Part shown: positions 34,544 to 43,311 of the stretch, piece after piece
How positions within the stretch are numbered: the first letter of the stretch is position 1
Layout: each line of letters begins with the position of its first letter
NCBI GenBank assembly: GCA_000739535.1
Contig: DF820468.1
Coordinates: 258,544-322,543, forward strand
DNA: 64,000 bases
Reading direction: 5' to 3'
Source: Candidatus Vecturithrix granuli
GTDB lineage: Bacteria > Moduliflexota > Moduliflexia > Moduliflexales > Moduliflexaceae
Made by a program: the position numbers and the translations under genes
The notes under the pieces: generated by a model
What the model was told of the DNA's origin: nothing
Database searches by the model: none
Seen by the model: the letters and a program-made list of their open reading frames with translations, nothing else

Positions 34544-35545
34544 ATGCACATTCATGGAGAGTCTCAAGCGCAGGCCGGGGGCCAGCTTTTTGATCACGGT
34601 TACGCTTTGTTGATCGGGGTCGGAACAACCGCTGATCCGCGCTGGTCTCTGCCGGTCACGGTCAACGATGTTCAGGCCATTCACAAGATTCTCACGGACG
34701 CCGCCCTGTGCGCCTATCCGCACAACAGGGATCATATCCGGCTGTTGTGCAATGCTGCGGCGACCCGGCCGGGCATCCTGGATGGACTCGCCTGGCTCAA
34801 GCGACAGGCCGCGGCTGACCCGGACGCCACGGTCGTGGTGTATTATTCCGGGCATGGCTGGTTAGATGCGCACGCGCTGCAATATGCGTTGATTCCGCAT
34901 GAGTTTGATGCGACTGACATTCCGGGCTCAGCCCTGTTAGCTAACGATTTTGCCGCAGCCTTGCGCGAGATTGAGGCCCGGCGTTTAGTCGTGTTTGTGG
35001 ATAGCTGTCACGCCGAGGGGATGGCCGCGGCCAAAGGGGAACCGGGACTCCCAGCGGATTTTGTGCAGGCCGTGCTGCCCAAAGGCGTGATCGATTGTCT
35101 CAAACAGGGCGAAGGACGCGCGGTCTTTACATCGTCGCGAGGCAGGCAATCGTCCTATATCCGTCCGGATCAGAGCATGAGCATTTACACCTATCACCTG
35201 CTCGCAGCCTTGCAAGGGGCCGGCAGCAGTCCGGGCGATACGGTGGTGCGCGTCTCCAATCTGATGAACCATTTAGGGAAGACCGTGCCGGCGAGCGCTC
35301 GGCAATGCTGGCAGGTTGAGCAAGTCCCCTTTTTTGACGCGGCCACTGAGGATTTCCCGGTCGCCCTGCTGCGCGGCGGCAAAGGCTTGCCGGCCGAGGA
35401 CCGGGATGACGCCGCGCAAGCAACGGCAGAGTCACCGCCAACGCCGCAAAAAACAGGCGAGAGGATCCGCATTCATCAGGAAGCAGGCGATAATGCCGTG
35501 CAGATTGGTCTGGTGCATGGTGATGCCAACATCAGGAAGACATAG
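34544..35545 (+). CDS. Caspase-like protease (peptidase C14) with C-terminal signalling motif
   Basis: 333 residues. Metacaspase-type catalytic dyad H104 (YYSGHGW) and C155 (FVDSCHAEG) in an alpha/beta caspase fold that starts at GYALLIGVGTTADP. No signal peptide, so cytoplasmic. The last 20 residues carry AGD-NAV-QIG-LVH-G (314-326) with a VQIG core, the same spaced motif found at the N terminus of the neighbouring NB-ARC protein. Paired motifs of this kind in effector and NLR partners are known as bacterial amyloid signalling motifs, some with a RHIM-like QIG core; the assignment here is inference. AAGGAGGAAGG precedes ATG 34544. Confidence 0.9.
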   Translation: MHIHGESQAQAGGQLFDHGYALLIGVGTTADPRWSLPVTVNDVQAIHKILTDAALCAYPHNRDHIRLLCNAAATRPGILDGLAWLKRQAAADPDATVVVYYSGHGWLDAHALQYALIPHEFDATDIPGSALLANDFAAALREIEARRLVVFVDSCHAEGMAAAKGEPGLPADFVQAVLPKGVIDCLKQGEGRAVFTSSRGRQSSYIRPDQSMSIYTYHLLAALQGAGSSPGDTVVRVSNLMNHLGKTVPASARQCWQVEQVPFFDAATEDFPVALLRGGKGLPAEDRDDAAQATAESPPTPQKTGERIRIHQEAGDNAVQIGLVHGDANIRKT

Positions 35546-35569
35546 CGATTGTATTCGAGATAGGCATGT

Positions 35570-35705
35570 TTCACCACAGAATCACAACAACGAATTTTGG
35601 AAAAGAACGAATTGACAGAGTATCCCGAACGATTTCGTTCCTTTCTTCAATTCGTTGTAGTATTTATTATAAAAATCTGTGAACTCTGTGAAATCTGTGG
35701 TGAAA
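35570..35705. repeat. Nested inverted repeats between caspase and NB-ARC genes
   Basis: Outer arms TTCACCACAGAATCACA / ...GAAATCTGTGGTGAA; inner arms ACAACGAATTTTGGAAA... / ...TTCAATTCGTTGTA (35584-35660). Confidence 0.75.
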
Positions 35706-35786
35706 ATAATGCGTCGAAAATTCTTTGTACATTCAACCCTTGTCGCGCATGATTTCGGAAATAATGAGACATCACGTCCGTAGGCA

Positions 35787-35920
35787 GACAACAGCGGATG
35801 AAAGGAATCTTCGGATGGGAGGCGGAACATTTGCAACAGGACAACAGCGGATGAAAGGAATCTTCGGATGGAAGACGAAGAAACCGAAACAATCCGAAGA
35901 TTCCTCCCATCCGCTGTTGT
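35787..35920. repeat. Direct-plus-inverted repeat ending at the NB-ARC start
   Basis: Two direct copies beginning ACAACAGCGGATGAAAGGAA (35789 and 35842) and an inverted copy ending CCCATCCGCTGTTGT at 35920, 8 nt before ATG 35929. No Shine-Dalgarno sequence is visible. Related to 33291-33368. Confidence 0.8.
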
Positions 35921-35928
35921 AACGTAAT

Positions 35929-38900
35929 ATGTCCGATCAGATCAAACAAAAAGCCGGAGATTACAGCACCCAAATTGGCGTAGCCTACGGGCCTGTTCAC
36001 ATTTATCAATCAGGTCGTCCGCCGACCTATTTTGCGCCGTTTCCAGCGCAGTCGCTGCCGCCGCACTTTGTGCCGCGGCCGGAAGTGACCGATGACCTCA
36101 AAGCGCGGCTGATGAACGAACAGCCGGCAGCGCCCGGTATCCTGGTGATCAGCGCGCTGCATGGACTGGGCGGCATCGGCAAATCCACATTGGCGGCGGC
36201 GCTGGTGTATGATGAAGCGGTGCAAAAGCGCTTCCCGGACGGCATTCTCTGGGCCATCTTAGGCCAACAGCCGGAAATCCTTTCAATCATAAGCGGCTGG
36301 ATTCACGCTATGGGCGATTGTAATTTCCGGCCGACAACCGTCGAAACCGCTTCGAACCATTTGCGAACCCTGTTGCACGACAAAGCCGTGTTACTGGTGG
36401 TAGATGACGTCTGGCAGTCGGATCATGCCGTCCATTTCAAAGCCAGCGGCCCGTGTTGCCACGTGCTGATGACCACGCGCGACGCCCTGGTGGCCAAAGC
36501 GGTTGGCGCGGAATTGTACCGCCTGGATGTGATGACTGCGGCGCAGGCCCTGACTCTGCTTTCCGCCCGTTTAGGCCGCGCGCTCCACGGCGAGGATCTG
36601 GCGCAGGCCCAGGCTCTGGCGCGCGACGTGGGCTATTTGCCTCTGGCGCTGGAACTCCTGGCGGCTCAGGTCGCGGAGGGCATCCCCTGGACCGAACTAC
36701 GCGCAGAGTTCCAGGCCGAAATCGTGCGGCTGGAAGTCCTGGAAACGCCGGGGGTGGATGAAATCAGTGCGGAAGGACTGACAAAGCGGCTCAGTTTACG
36801 CGCCTCATTTGCGCTCAGTTTGCGGCGCCTGTCGCCGGAGCACCTGGCGCGCTTCGCCTGGTTGGGGATTCTGCCTGAAGACGTGAGCATCAGCGCGGCA
36901 ATGGCCGCAACCTTATGGGACACCGATGTGTGCGGCGCGCGCGACGCTCTCCGCTACTTATGCGACAAGGCGCTCCTGTCGCCCGGCCCTGCACTCCCGG
37001 AGCAGCCGCCCATCTATCGCCTGCACGACCTGCTGCACGACAGCGCGCGCGCCTTAGTCCCTGCGCCGCCCACCCCGCCTTCGCCCGCGGAATTGCCCGG
37101 TTTAGGCCTGGCATTGCCAGCCGCCCACGCTGCGTTCCTGGCACGCTATCACGAGAAAACGCGGAAACATAACCGCCTGATTTTTAAGGGATTTAAGGAT
37201 CGAAAAATTGCGTTTCAGTCCCAATTGAGCCTTTTTCAAAAAACACTTTCCAGCTATCAGGGGATTTTCAGAAAATGTTTCCGTGTTTTCTCTCACAAAC
37301 AGCTTCAGGATGGTCTCTGGCACACTCTGTCTGACGATGGCTATATTCACGCCCACCTCACCTGGCATTTGCACAAGGCCGGTCAGGTCGCACAGCTTCA
37401 CGCCCTGCTGCGCGAGGAAACCGCCGCAGGCCGCCATGGCTGGCATCAGGCGCGTGAACGGTTGGGGCAAACCGCCGGCTTTTTGGAAGACGTGAGGCTG
37501 GCCAGGACAATAGCCGAACAGGAGCGGCAGATCGGGCTGCAATGCCGCTATGCCCTGATCCTCGCCTCCTTCAACAGTCTGGCAAAAAACATCCCCCGCC
37601 CGCTCTTATGCGCCCTGGTCCGGCATGGCCTCTGGTCTCCGGCCCAGGGCCTGGCCTATGCCCGTCAGGTTCCTGGCGCAGAAGCGCGAACAGACGCCTT
37701 CCTCGAACTGCTCCCCGAACTGCCGCAGCTGCTCCGCGACATGGCATTACGAGACGCGCTCAACGCGGTGCAGGTGATTCAGTCCGGTTATTATCAGGCA
37801 GAGGCCCTGGCCGCGCTGGCACATCACCTGCCGACGGCGTTGCTAAATGAGGCGTTGAGCACGGCGCAGAAGATCGAGCGTGAGATGTTTCGGGCAAGTG
37901 CCCTGACCGCCCTGGTGCCGCACCTGCTTGAGGAACAACGCGCGGCCGTGCTGCGGGAGGCGTTACGCGCGGCACAGGCTATCCAGTCTGAGTATTTTCG
38001 GGCAAAGGCCCTGGTCGCGCTGGCCCCGCACCTGCTTGAGGAACAACGCACGGCAGTGTTACAAGCGGCGTTGAGCGTGTCGCAGGCGATCCAGGATGAG
38101 AAGTATCGGGCAGAGGCCTTGACCGCGTTGGCCCCGCACCTGCCGGAAGAGCAGCGCACTACGGTGCTACGAGAAGCGTTGAGCGTGTCGCAGGCGATCC
38201 AGGATGAGAAGGATCGGGCAGAGGCCTTGACCGCGTTGGCCCCGCACCTGCCGGAGGCGCTGCTGCGGGAGGCGTTGAGCGCGGCACAGACGATTGAGTC
38301 TGAGTGGCAACGAGCAGAGGTCCTGGCCGCGCTGGCACCGCATTTGCCGGAGGCGTTGCTGGAGGAAGCGCTGCTCGCGGCGCAAGCGATTGAGTCTGAG
38401 TGGCAACGGGCAGAGGTCCTGGCCGTGCTAGTGGTACCGCACCTCCCCAAGGCGATGCTGCCGGAGCCGTTGAGCGCGGCGCAGGTGATCGAGTCTGAAG
38501 GGGGGCGACCAAAGGCTTTGAGCGAGCTGGCGCCGCACCTGCCGGAGACGCTCTTGTGGGCGGCTCGGATCGCGGCGCTGAAGATTCGGATCGCGGCGCT
38601 GAAGATTAATTATGAGTATCGTCGGACAGACACTCTGGCCGCGCTGGAGCCGCACCTGCCGGAGGCTCAACGGACGGCGGTGCTGCGGGAGGCGTTGAGC
38701 GCGGCGCAGGCGATAGAGTCTGAGTATGATCGGGCAAAGGTCGTGACCGCGCTGGCACCGCACCTGCCGGCGGCGCTGTTGCTAGAGGCGTTGCGCGCGG
38801 CGCAGGCGATCCGGGATAAGGACGATCGGGCAAAGGTCCTGGCCGCGCTGGCGCCGCGTCTGCCGGAGGCGCTGCTGCCGGAGGCGTTGAGCGTGGCGCA

Positions 38901-39462
38901 GGCGATCCAAGATGAGTGGCGGCGGGTACAGGCCCTGACCGCGCTAGCGTCGCGCCTGCCGACAGCGCTGCTGCCCGATGCGTTGAGCGTGGCGCAGGCG
39001 ATCCAAGATGAGTGGCAGCGGGTACAGGCCCTGACCGCGCTAGCGTCGCGCCTGCCGACAGCGCTGCTGCCCGATGAACAGCGCGCGGCGGCGCTGCGGG
39101 AGGCGTTGAGCGTGGCGCAGGCGATCCAGGATGAGAAGGATCGGGCAAAGGCGTTGGCCGTGCTGGCACCGCACCTGTGCAAGGAGTTACTGTCGGAGGC
39201 GTTGACGCTGGCTCCGGCGATAGACTATGCGGATAATCGAGCACAGGCGTTGAAGTCCGTGGTCCCACGGTTGATAGAATATCCTGTCGAGGAGCTGCTC
39301 CGGCTGTGGCCCGGCGTGTTGGCGCGTCTGGCCCAACGCAGCCGGCAAGACCTGCTCTCTGACTTAGAGGCCTTGACGCCGGTAATCGCCATAATCGGCG
39401 GGGACGAGGCCATTGCGGAGCTTGCCCGCGCCATTCAGGGCGTGGGGCGCTGGTGGCCCTAA
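35929..39462 (+). CDS. NB-ARC (NLR-like) STAND ATPase with about 15 C-terminal helical repeats
   Basis: 1177 residues. Residues 9-25 carry AGD-YST-QIG-VAY-G-PVHI, the partner of the caspase C-terminal motif. The NB-ARC domain shows P-loop G79-LGGIGKST, Walker B LLVVDDVW (D159/D160), the TTR sensor in LMTTRDA, the GLPLA-like YLPLALELLA and an MHD-like HDLLHDSA. From about residue 600 there are some 15 repeats of 32-36 residues (REALSVAQAIQDEKDRAEAL type), HEAT/TPR-like, for ligand sensing. The gene is visibly more GC-rich than its surroundings. An AT-rich inverted repeat is inserted in frame at 37153-37292. It probably senses a trigger, oligomerises and activates the caspase-like protein (inference). 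Confidence 0.92.
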   Translation: MSDQIKQKAGDYSTQIGVAYGPVHIYQSGRPPTYFAPFPAQSLPPHFVPRPEVTDDLKARLMNEQPAAPGILVISALHGLGGIGKSTLAAALVYDEAVQKRFPDGILWAILGQQPEILSIISGWIHAMGDCNFRPTTVETASNHLRTLLHDKAVLLVVDDVWQSDHAVHFKASGPCCHVLMTTRDALVAKAVGAELYRLDVMTAAQALTLLSARLGRALHGEDLAQAQALARDVGYLPLALELLAAQVAEGIPWTELRAEFQAEIVRLEVLETPGVDEISAEGLTKRLSLRASFALSLRRLSPEHLARFAWLGILPEDVSISAAMAATLWDTDVCGARDALRYLCDKALLSPGPALPEQPPIYRLHDLLHDSARALVPAPPTPPSPAELPGLGLALPAAHAAFLARYHEKTRKHNRLIFKGFKDRKIAFQSQLSLFQKTLSSYQGIFRKCFRVFSHKQLQDGLWHTLSDDGYIHAHLTWHLHKAGQVAQLHALLREETAAGRHGWHQARERLGQTAGFLEDVRLARTIAEQERQIGLQCRYALILASFNSLAKNIPRPLLCALVRHGLWSPAQGLAYARQVPGAEARTDAFLELLPELPQLLRDMALRDALNAVQVIQSGYYQAEALAALAHHLPTALLNEALSTAQKIEREMFRASALTALVPHLLEEQRAAVLREALRAAQAIQSEYFRAKALVALAPHLLEEQRTAVLQAALSVSQAIQDEKYRAEALTALAPHLPEEQRTTVLREALSVSQAIQDEKDRAEALTALAPHLPEALLREALSAAQTIESEWQRAEVLAALAPHLPEALLEEALLAAQAIESEWQRAEVLAVLVVPHLPKAMLPEPLSAAQVIESEGGRPKALSELAPHLPETLLWAARIAALKIRIAALKINYEYRRTDTLAALEPHLPEAQRTAVLREALSAAQAIESEYDRAKVVTALAPHLPAALLLEALRAAQAIRDKDDRAKVLAALAPRLPEALLPEALSVAQAIQDEWRRVQALTALASRLPTALLPDALSVAQAIQDEWQRVQALTALASRLPTALLPDEQRAAALREALSVAQAIQDEKDRAKALAVLAPHLCKELLSEALTLAPAIDYADNRAQALKSVVPRLIEYPVEELLRLWPGVLARLAQRSRQDLLSDLEALTPVIAIIGGDEAIAELARAIQGVGRWWP
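37153..37292. repeat. AT-rich inverted repeat inside the NB-ARC gene
   Basis: Arms GAGAAAACGCGGAAACAT (37153-37170) and ATGTTTCCGTGTTTTCTC (37275-37292), 17 of 18 positions complementary, enclose about 104 nt of AT-rich sequence that is translated in frame within an otherwise GC-rich gene. Confidence 0.75.
37741..39300. repeat. Tandem coding repeats of 96 or 108 nt in the NB-ARC gene
   Basis: About 15 units. Units near 38069-38176 and 38177-38272, and those near 38884-38979 and 38980-39075, are almost identical in DNA, pointing to recent duplication. One unit holds a doubled 21-nt segment (RIAALKI twice, near 38563-38604). Confidence 0.85.
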
Positions 39463-39889
39463 AGGTAAATTAACGTGAGTTCGGAAGAAGCAGATAGAAC
39501 CACCGATGACGCGGATGTCACAGATTTCGGAACGCCAGGTCTTCAACACATCCTGGTCGCATTATTCATTAGACCTTATCGGAAATAGAACGCTGATTGG
39601 GCTGATTGGACTGATCTCCACTGATTTTTCGGGAACAGCGATACGCGCGGGGCCGGTCATGAATCCGTCGTGAAATCAGTGAACATCAGCCCAATCAGTC
39701 CTATCAGTGTTCTATTTCCGATAAGGTTTAATGAATCCGGCGACTGTCATTTCGAGCGAAGCGAGAAATCTTCTGCCTGTGGTGGGCAACCCGTTCGCCC
39801 CAGGCAGAAGATTTCTCGCTTCGCTCGAAATGACACGCACTCGACATGGCCGTCGAGTGCAAAGTTGCACATCGCGTTTCTTTATATTT
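39463..39889. repeat. Two long inverted repeats between NB-ARC gene and redox operon
   Basis: 39567-39733: imperfect arms of about 60 nt (CATTAGACCTTATCGGAAAT... and its complement). 39745-39835: perfect 35-nt arms TGTCATTTCGAGCGAAGCGA... and complement. The two converging genes end on either side, so they may serve as terminators or be mobile. Confidence 0.8.
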
Positions 39890-40666
39890 TTATGCGATAA
39901 AGGCTCGCCGGGCTTCGTCATGACTCAGTCCGGTCAGCATGCCGCTGCCCAGTTTTTTCTGGCGGCAATCCGGACAAATCAGGATTTCTTCTTCCGGCAA
40001 TTCAGTCTTCTTCTGCATATACGCGACCATGCGCTGAGTAATATGCTGCTCGCCGCAGATCGGGCAAGCCAGCAGTTCAAAGCGATGCCGCCAGATTGCG
40101 CGTTTACCATCAGGTTCCATCATACGAATCGCGCCAGTTGGACAGGCTGCCGCGCAAGAGCCGCAGCCGATGCAATCGTCATTCGCCTCTTTGAAAGGCG
40201 TCTCCACCACCTTATTGGCTCCGCGGCCAATCGTATAAATAGCAGCAGTGCCCTGGGACTGGCAGACGCGATAGCATAAGCCGCACAACACGCACTTTTT
40301 ATTGAACACATCGAGCGGTTCAAATTCCGGTTCAAACGATTCTCCTAACAAATTTTCCAGCGTTTCTTTGGCTTCTGGCGCTCTGGCAAGCAGGAGTTTG
40401 GCAGTCATACGCCGACTGTTGCGGACTTTCTCGGAATCCGTATAAAAATGTTCCGGTCGTTGCACCGGATACTCACAGGCCGTGACCAGTTTCGACCACT
40501 CTCCTTTGCGCAATTCCACCACACACAAGCGACACCCTGCAAACCCCGGCAAAGCAGAATGATAGCACAGCGTCGGCACCGGAATATCGTGCGCTTTGCA
40601 TACCTCTAACAATTTCAAATGCTCCTCAGCCTCGTAAGACTGATCGTTGATATATATTTCAATCAT
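39890..40666 (-). CDS. HoxU/NuoG-N-terminal-like iron-sulfur subunit
   Basis: 258 residues. N-terminal plant-type [2Fe-2S] domain with C34, C45, C48 and C64 (LCYHSALPGFAGCRLC, TACEYP), then two [4Fe-4S] motifs (CVLCGLCYRVCQ, CIGCGSCAAACPTG) and a C-terminal zinc-ribbon-like pair (CPICGE, CPDCRQ). It would relay electrons between the NuoEF-like flavin unit and a partner. The start at 40666 (MIEIYIN) is preferred over 40711, as the upstream codons lie in a repeat. Last gene of the aldehyde oxidoreductase operon, separated from nuoF-like by a 191-nt repeat region. Confidence 0.9.
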   Translation of the reverse strand: MIEIYINDQSYEAEEHLKLLEVCKAHDIPVPTLCYHSALPGFAGCRLCVVELRKGEWSKLVTACEYPVQRPEHFYTDSEKVRNSRRMTAKLLLARAPEAKETLENLLGESFEPEFEPLDVFNKKCVLCGLCYRVCQSQGTAAIYTIGRGANKVVETPFKEANDDCIGCGSCAAACPTGAIRMMEPDGKRAIWRHRFELLACPICGEQHITQRMVAYMQKKTELPEEEILICPDCRQKKLGSGMLTGLSHDEARRAFIA

Positions 40667-40671
40667 AGCTT

Positions 40672-40855
40672 TTTTAGCCGCGAAGAAACACGAAATCACA
40701 CGAAGGCACAATCGTTTGTAGTAAGCACTTTAGTGCTTTTTCGTACCGTGGACAGCCCTGTCCGCAGAAGTTTTCGACGAACAGGGGTGTTCGTCGGTAC
40801 GGTCGTCACTCAGCCTCCAAAATTTCGTGCTTCTTTGCGCCTCTTCGCGGCTCGT
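40672..40855. repeat. Nested inverted repeat within the redox operon
   Basis: Outer arms TTTAGCCGCGAAGAAACACG... and ...CTTCTTTGCGCCTCTTCGCGG; inner arms GTACCGTGGACAGCCCTGTC... and ...GGTGTTCGTCGGTAC (40743-40800). Confidence 0.75.
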
Positions 40856-40857
40856 AT

Positions 40858-42612
40858 TTACCAGATAACAGCGTTGAAATTACAGACGGCTCGACATTCG
40901 CCGCAAGTGATACATTTTTCTTGATCAATCACTACATTCCCGTTCTGTGAAATCGCGCTCACCGGACAGGCGCGTACACACGCGCCGCATTGCGTACATT
41001 TTTCCTGATCAATCATAAAGGTCGTCAGGGCTTTGCATACTCCGGCGCTGCAATGATGATGTTTGATATGATCCACATATTCCTCACGGAAATAGCGTAA
41101 CGTGCTTAAAAGGGGATTTGGGGCTGTTTTTCCCAGACCACACAGAGAACTTTCGGCAATATATGCCCCCAATTTCTCCAGTTTTTGCAGATCCTCCGGC
41201 TGGCCTTTTCCGTGTGTAATACGTTCAAGCAGGTGATTCAGATGAATCAGCCCTTCGCGACAGGGCGCGCACTTGCCGCAGGATTCTTCGATCAGGAATT
41301 TGGTGAAATAACGGGCGACTTCAACCATGCAATCGCAATCATCCATCACGATCATTCCACCGGAACCCATCATGGATCCCAGGGCAACCAGCGAATCAAA
41401 ATCAATCGGCGTATCAAGATATTGCGACGGGATGCAGCCGCCGGACGGACCACCGGTTTGCACGGCCTTAAAGGGACGGTCTTTGACGATACCGCCGCCG
41501 ATGTCAAAAATCACTTTGCGCAGGGTGATCCCCATTTCTACTTCAATCAGCCCGACATTCTTGACTTTTCCGACCAGGCAGAAGACCTTGGTGCCCGGTG
41601 ATTTTTCCGTACCCAATTGTTTGTATTGTTCCGCGCCATGCAGGAGAATATAGGGCACGTTGGCAAAGGTTTCCACATTGTTCAAGACCGTCGGTTTACC
41701 CCACAAGCCCTGTTCCGAAGCGTGAACGTATTTTTCGTTCGGCTCGCCGATTTTGCCCTCAATCGAACGCATCAACGCTGAAGATTCGCCGCACACAAAC
41801 GCGCCGGCCCCACGTTTAATCGTAATGTCAAAATTAAAGCTCGAATCCAGAATATTGTTACCTAAAAAATTTTTTGCTCTGGCGTCTTCGATCGCCTTCT
41901 GTAAATGTGCCACAGCCTGCGGATATTCATCGCGGACATAGATAAAACCTTGATGCGCACCAATCGCGTACGCGCCGATAATCATGCCTTCTAAGACTAC
42001 ATGCGGCGTACCTTGCATGACGCTGCGATCCATGAACGCTCCAGGATCGCCTTCATCGCCGTTACATAAGATATATTTGACGTCGCTATGCGCTTTCAAA
42101 ACGCTCTGCCATTTGCGGCCGGTCGGAAATCCGCCGCCGCCCCGGCCTCGTAGCCCTGATTTCACAATTTCGTCAACAATGGCTTCCGGCTGCATGGTCA
42201 GCGCTTTGCGTAAGCCGTCATATCCGCCTAAAGCCAGGTAATCGTCAATACTGTCCGGGCTGACCTGGCCGTTTGTACGCAGCACGATCTTTTTCTGCTT
42301 TTGATAAAAGGGCACTTCCTCGATCCTGACGCAGGGCTGTTTCGTTTCCGGGTGTTTATAGAGCAGTCGTTCAAGTGTTTCGCCGTTTTTCGCGGTCTCA
42401 AGGATTTCCGGCACATCTGCGGGTTTGACTTTGTGATAAAAAATCTTCCCGGGATTCACCTCTAGCACCGGACCAACCGCACAAAACCCCAGGCAGCCGG
42501 TAAAGCGAACCTCAAACCAGTCGGCCTGGAGTTCTTGAAATTTTTGATAAACCTCCTGACTGCCATAACCGACACAGCCAATATCGCCACACAGTAAAAA
42601 TTGCGTTTTCAT
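40858..42612 (-). CDS. NuoF/HoxF-like NADH-binding flavoprotein subunit
   Basis: 584 residues. Order: N-terminal thioredoxin-like [2Fe-2S] segment (CGDIGC, CLGFC), FMN-binding GRGGGGFPTGRKW, NADH-binding CNGDEGDPGAFMDR, [4Fe-4S] motif ESCGKCAPCREG, and a C-terminal 2x[4Fe-4S] ferredoxin (CTQCGACVRACP, CITCGECRAVC). This architecture is that of NAD-reducing hydrogenases and bifurcating NADH modules. It oxidises or reduces NAD(H) for the aldehyde oxidoreductase (inference from the operon). Its start overlaps the stop of the nuoE-like gene by 4 nt. Confidence 0.95.
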   Translation of the reverse strand: MKTQFLLCGDIGCVGYGSQEVYQKFQELQADWFEVRFTGCLGFCAVGPVLEVNPGKIFYHKVKPADVPEILETAKNGETLERLLYKHPETKQPCVRIEEVPFYQKQKKIVLRTNGQVSPDSIDDYLALGGYDGLRKALTMQPEAIVDEIVKSGLRGRGGGGFPTGRKWQSVLKAHSDVKYILCNGDEGDPGAFMDRSVMQGTPHVVLEGMIIGAYAIGAHQGFIYVRDEYPQAVAHLQKAIEDARAKNFLGNNILDSSFNFDITIKRGAGAFVCGESSALMRSIEGKIGEPNEKYVHASEQGLWGKPTVLNNVETFANVPYILLHGAEQYKQLGTEKSPGTKVFCLVGKVKNVGLIEVEMGITLRKVIFDIGGGIVKDRPFKAVQTGGPSGGCIPSQYLDTPIDFDSLVALGSMMGSGGMIVMDDCDCMVEVARYFTKFLIEESCGKCAPCREGLIHLNHLLERITHGKGQPEDLQKLEKLGAYIAESSLCGLGKTAPNPLLSTLRYFREEYVDHIKHHHCSAGVCKALTTFMIDQEKCTQCGACVRACPVSAISQNGNVVIDQEKCITCGECRAVCNFNAVIW

Positions 42613-43235
42613 TTTCCCTCCAACACATGATCAATGATTTCACCGAGTTTATCAACGGCTTTTTTGACAGTGTGCAATGCACTCTCTACAACTCCTGTCG
42701 CCAGTTTTTCAGGCGCAACAGGTTGTTCTGCAATATCGGCAGCGCTGCTTTCTTCTTTGAGAGAAGTTTCCTGCTTGTGCTTCTCGCGCTCTTCCTCTCT
42801 GAGTTGAGTAATGAGCGTTCGGACTTTTTGGCGCGTTAATTTGCCGTGCAGCACTTCATTAATTGAAATGACCGGCGCCATGGCGCATGCGCCCAGGCAA
42901 TTCACTGATTCGAGCGTAAACAGTCGATCCTGCGTGGTTTCTCCCAGTTTGATTCCCAGGGCGTGCTGGAGTTCATCCAGAATATCTTCTGAAAGTTTCA
43001 AATGACAGGCTGTGCCATCGCACACTTTGAGGATGTATTTCCCGCGTTCCTGCAAAGAAAAACTTTTATAGAAAGTCGCAATGGAATAGGTGTATGAATA
43101 TGGGACGCCAACGCGCTGGCTGATCGCTTGCAGATGGTCTTTTGAGAGATAGCCATAGGCTTTTTGGGTATCCTGGAGGGCTTGAATCACCGCTGCCGGA
43201 TTATCGTGATACCGTTCTAAAATAGTTTCAATCAT
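42609..43235 (-). CDS. NuoE-like [2Fe-2S] thioredoxin-fold subunit
   Basis: 208 residues, with the usual 160-residue NuoE core. Cluster ligands C72, C77, C113 and C117 (VCDGTACHLK, NCLGACAMAP). A charged C-terminal extension of about 45 residues (ends VESALHTVKKAVDKLGEIID) is unusual and may anchor it to a partner. Lies between the aldehyde oxidoreductase and the NuoF-like subunit. Confidence 0.94.
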   Translation of the reverse strand: MIETILERYHDNPAAVIQALQDTQKAYGYLSKDHLQAISQRVGVPYSYTYSIATFYKSFSLQERGKYILKVCDGTACHLKLSEDILDELQHALGIKLGETTQDRLFTLESVNCLGACAMAPVISINEVLHGKLTRQKVRTLITQLREEEREKHKQETSLKEESSAADIAEQPVAPEKLATGVVESALHTVKKAVDKLGEIIDHVLEGK

Positions 43236-43311
43236 AATCTAAAGAAAAATGGACGCCACCCGGCAGGCGGCGTCCACTTTTATGCTTCTTTGTCGATGGG
43301 TTTTTTAGAGC

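Noticed and set aside
37824..39268. Long minus-strand open frames (208, 220 and 171 codons) opposite the NB-ARC gene
   Set aside because: They arise from GC-rich in-frame repeats, with low-complexity Ala/Ser/Pro/Arg translations and no start signals.
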